NCBI GenBank assembly: GCA_964036665.1
Contig: OZ038526.1
Location: 36,642,001-36,706,000, forward strand
From: Gordius sp. MW1
Taxonomy: Eukaryota; Nematomorpha; Gordioida; Gordea; Gordiidae
Direction: 5' to 3'
DNA: 64,000 nt
Shown here: positions 62,421-64,000 of the stretch, one piece after another
Numbering within the stretch: position 1 is the first letter of the stretch
Layout of the letters: the number at the start of each line of letters is the position of its first letter
The notes under the pieces: generated by a model
Database searches by the model: none
What the model saw: only the letters and a program-made list of their open reading frames with translations
What the model was told of the DNA's origin: nothing
Made by a program: the position numbers and the translations under genes

Positions 62421-62696
62421 AGCTTACACCTTTCAACAGCTTAGGTCCAATAGACGCCCTATGGCAGGAATACTGTAAATAGAATGATAATTCGACATAA
62501 TAATTCTTGTTAGTGTAAACATAGAATATAGGTCTAAATTATTTGATAAAATCCCTATTTCTGATAGATCTGGCTTTTTGGGTCGTTATTCTAGTAGAAC
62601 AAAGCCTTATCTTAACGTTGCGGAATCTGAATTTTTTTAATCGGTAGGTGGTGGTGTCCTAAATTTGGCTCGTTGGAGATCTCTTTTTATATTAAA

Positions 62697-64000
62697 CTAG
62701 CTGTGCCGGGCCAAGCGTTGCTTTGGCTCAGTCCTTAAGTGGTTAAATAAGTATAAGCTATTAATAAGACTTATCTAAAATGGGGTCATATATGAAATAA
62801 TTTATAATGTGAAAGGTCCGAATGATTTTATGAACCCACTATTTTTAGTATATATATATATATAATAAGACAAACCAAATGCAAATTCTGTTTTAGTCAT
62901 CAAATCCGACTAAAATTAAATGTTTTTGAAAAAATTGCTTATTAATGCTGTTACTTATTATACAATAATACCATTATTTTATTTTTCTAGTTAGCTGATT
63001 TATTTGAAATACAATTTTCTTTAATATAATAAAATAATTAATTGAAGGATGGATAATTATTAAAAATATGCTTCTATGATCGACCACGTGATAATAATGA
63101 CAAAAACTGCATAATTTAAATTTTATTTATTTAATTTAAATAGTCTGTTAAACCCCAATAATATTAACCGTATACTGTAACATTTTTATTATACTTTTAA
63201 ATATCTAATTCGAGAAAACTTCAGCTTTGTATGTATGACGTCATTATTGTATATGCTGTTATAAATGAAACTGGAGGGGAAATTTCAGATATTTTTAAAA
63301 CAAAAAGGTATTTTAGGAATCTGAAAAAGCTATTTTACCCCTGGCCTATCTGGGCATCTACGGCTAAATTTTCGCTCGAATCGGATCTGAAGTTTCAGAA
63401 TTTAGCCCTTTTTTAAAACCAAAAAGCCGAGAATTGTCCGATATTTTTAAAACTAGGAATTTTAGCAATCTGAAAAAGCTATTTTACACCTGGCCGCCCT
63501 GAGAACCTACGGGTAAAGTTTCGCGCGAATCGGGCCGGTAGTTTCAGAATTTATTCTCATTTAAATATCTCATTGAATAAAAATTAATGATAGATAAATA
63601 ATGACATTTATATATAAATAGCATTTACTCAGAATAATCAACGTTGGACTATTTTATATTACATTTAAATTATATATACTTTCATCTTTCTCATTTAAAA
63701 TATCTCATTTAATGATAATGAGAAAAATTCATCTTCTTCACCTATTTATTTTCTCAAATAATCTATAATTTTATTTATTTCAGGTTAATTCATAAATTTT
63801 ATGTTGTCTTGTCACCGTTAAGAAAAGATGACGTTTAAGAAATTTAATTCATAAATTTTATATTGTCACCGTTAAGAAAAGATGACGTTTAAGAAATTTA
63901 ATTCATAAATTTGTTGTCACCGCTAAGAAAAGATTACGTTTTACAAACTACTATAAGCGATACACTTTTACTACAGAACTGTCTGTATATTCAAATTTTC
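62697..64000 (-). mobile_element. Non-autonomous Helitron-like element 3, cut by window end
   Basis: Reversed: begins with CTAG, CTGTGCCGGG and the GCCAAGCGTTGCTTTGGC hairpin at 62697-62727. It runs through DNA closely matching element 2 in reverse, including the GGCTAAATTCTGAAACTACC-type units (about 63290-63555) and the 55 bp tandem repeat (about 63785-63950). Its 5' end lies beyond the window. Confidence 0.8.

Overview
The window is nuclear DNA from an invertebrate animal, probably a protostome. It is strongly A+T-rich. Its genes are split into short exons with GT..AG introns, and many classes of transposable element fill the introns and the spaces between genes. I cannot name the species: the evidence is a bilaterian-type peptide GPCR, a type IV diacylglycerol kinase, and RTE, hAT, piggyBac and Helitron elements. 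No bacterial operon, CRISPR array or intact rRNA gene was seen.

Two host genes, both on the + strand, dominate. (1) 854-21062 is the 3' part of a diacylglycerol kinase zeta/iota (rdgA) homologue. I could join 20 exons in a continuous frame (794 residues, first exons outside the window). They give a MARCKS-like basic segment, catalytic and accessory kinase domains, a linker, ankyrin repeats and a C-terminal PDZ ligand (ETLV). (2) 38924-60882 is a complete four-exon rhodopsin-family GPCR of 641 residues, of the neuromedin U / pyrokinin / CAPA receptor type. It has an intracellular loop 3 of about 280 residues and a 19.4 kb first intron. Both suggest neuronal or endocrine signalling, but nothing shows that they work together.

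The rest is nested mobile DNA. DGK intron 18 (8051-17171) holds an RTE-type LINE with a 16 bp target-site duplication. That LINE was split inside its reverse transcriptase by a 5.7 kb block of a repeat family built from head, leader, CCAAT-hairpin tandem units and tail. That block was in turn hit by an 842 bp hAT element with an exact 8 bp duplication. Between the genes, a hAT-like element with ends at 23395 and 33952 carries about 9.5 kb of the same CCAAT-hairpin family in alternating orientations, a Mutator-like MITE, a run of four GC-rich hairpins and a tRNA-like piece. A degraded RTE LINE follows (34.3-35.9 kb). The GPCR intron holds a piggyBac element with an uninterrupted transposase frame, two members of a TIR family beginning TAGGGGAGACCGGGG or TAGGGAAGACCGGGG, another CCAAT-hairpin copy, and a hAT remnant keeping only its zinc-finger region. 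Three Helitron-like elements end with a hairpin plus CTAG; the last runs off the right edge.

The strongest candidate for something undescribed is the modular CCAAT-hairpin family, whose boundaries are palindromic AATTGCATAGCAATT / GCCCATAAATTGCATAGC motifs.
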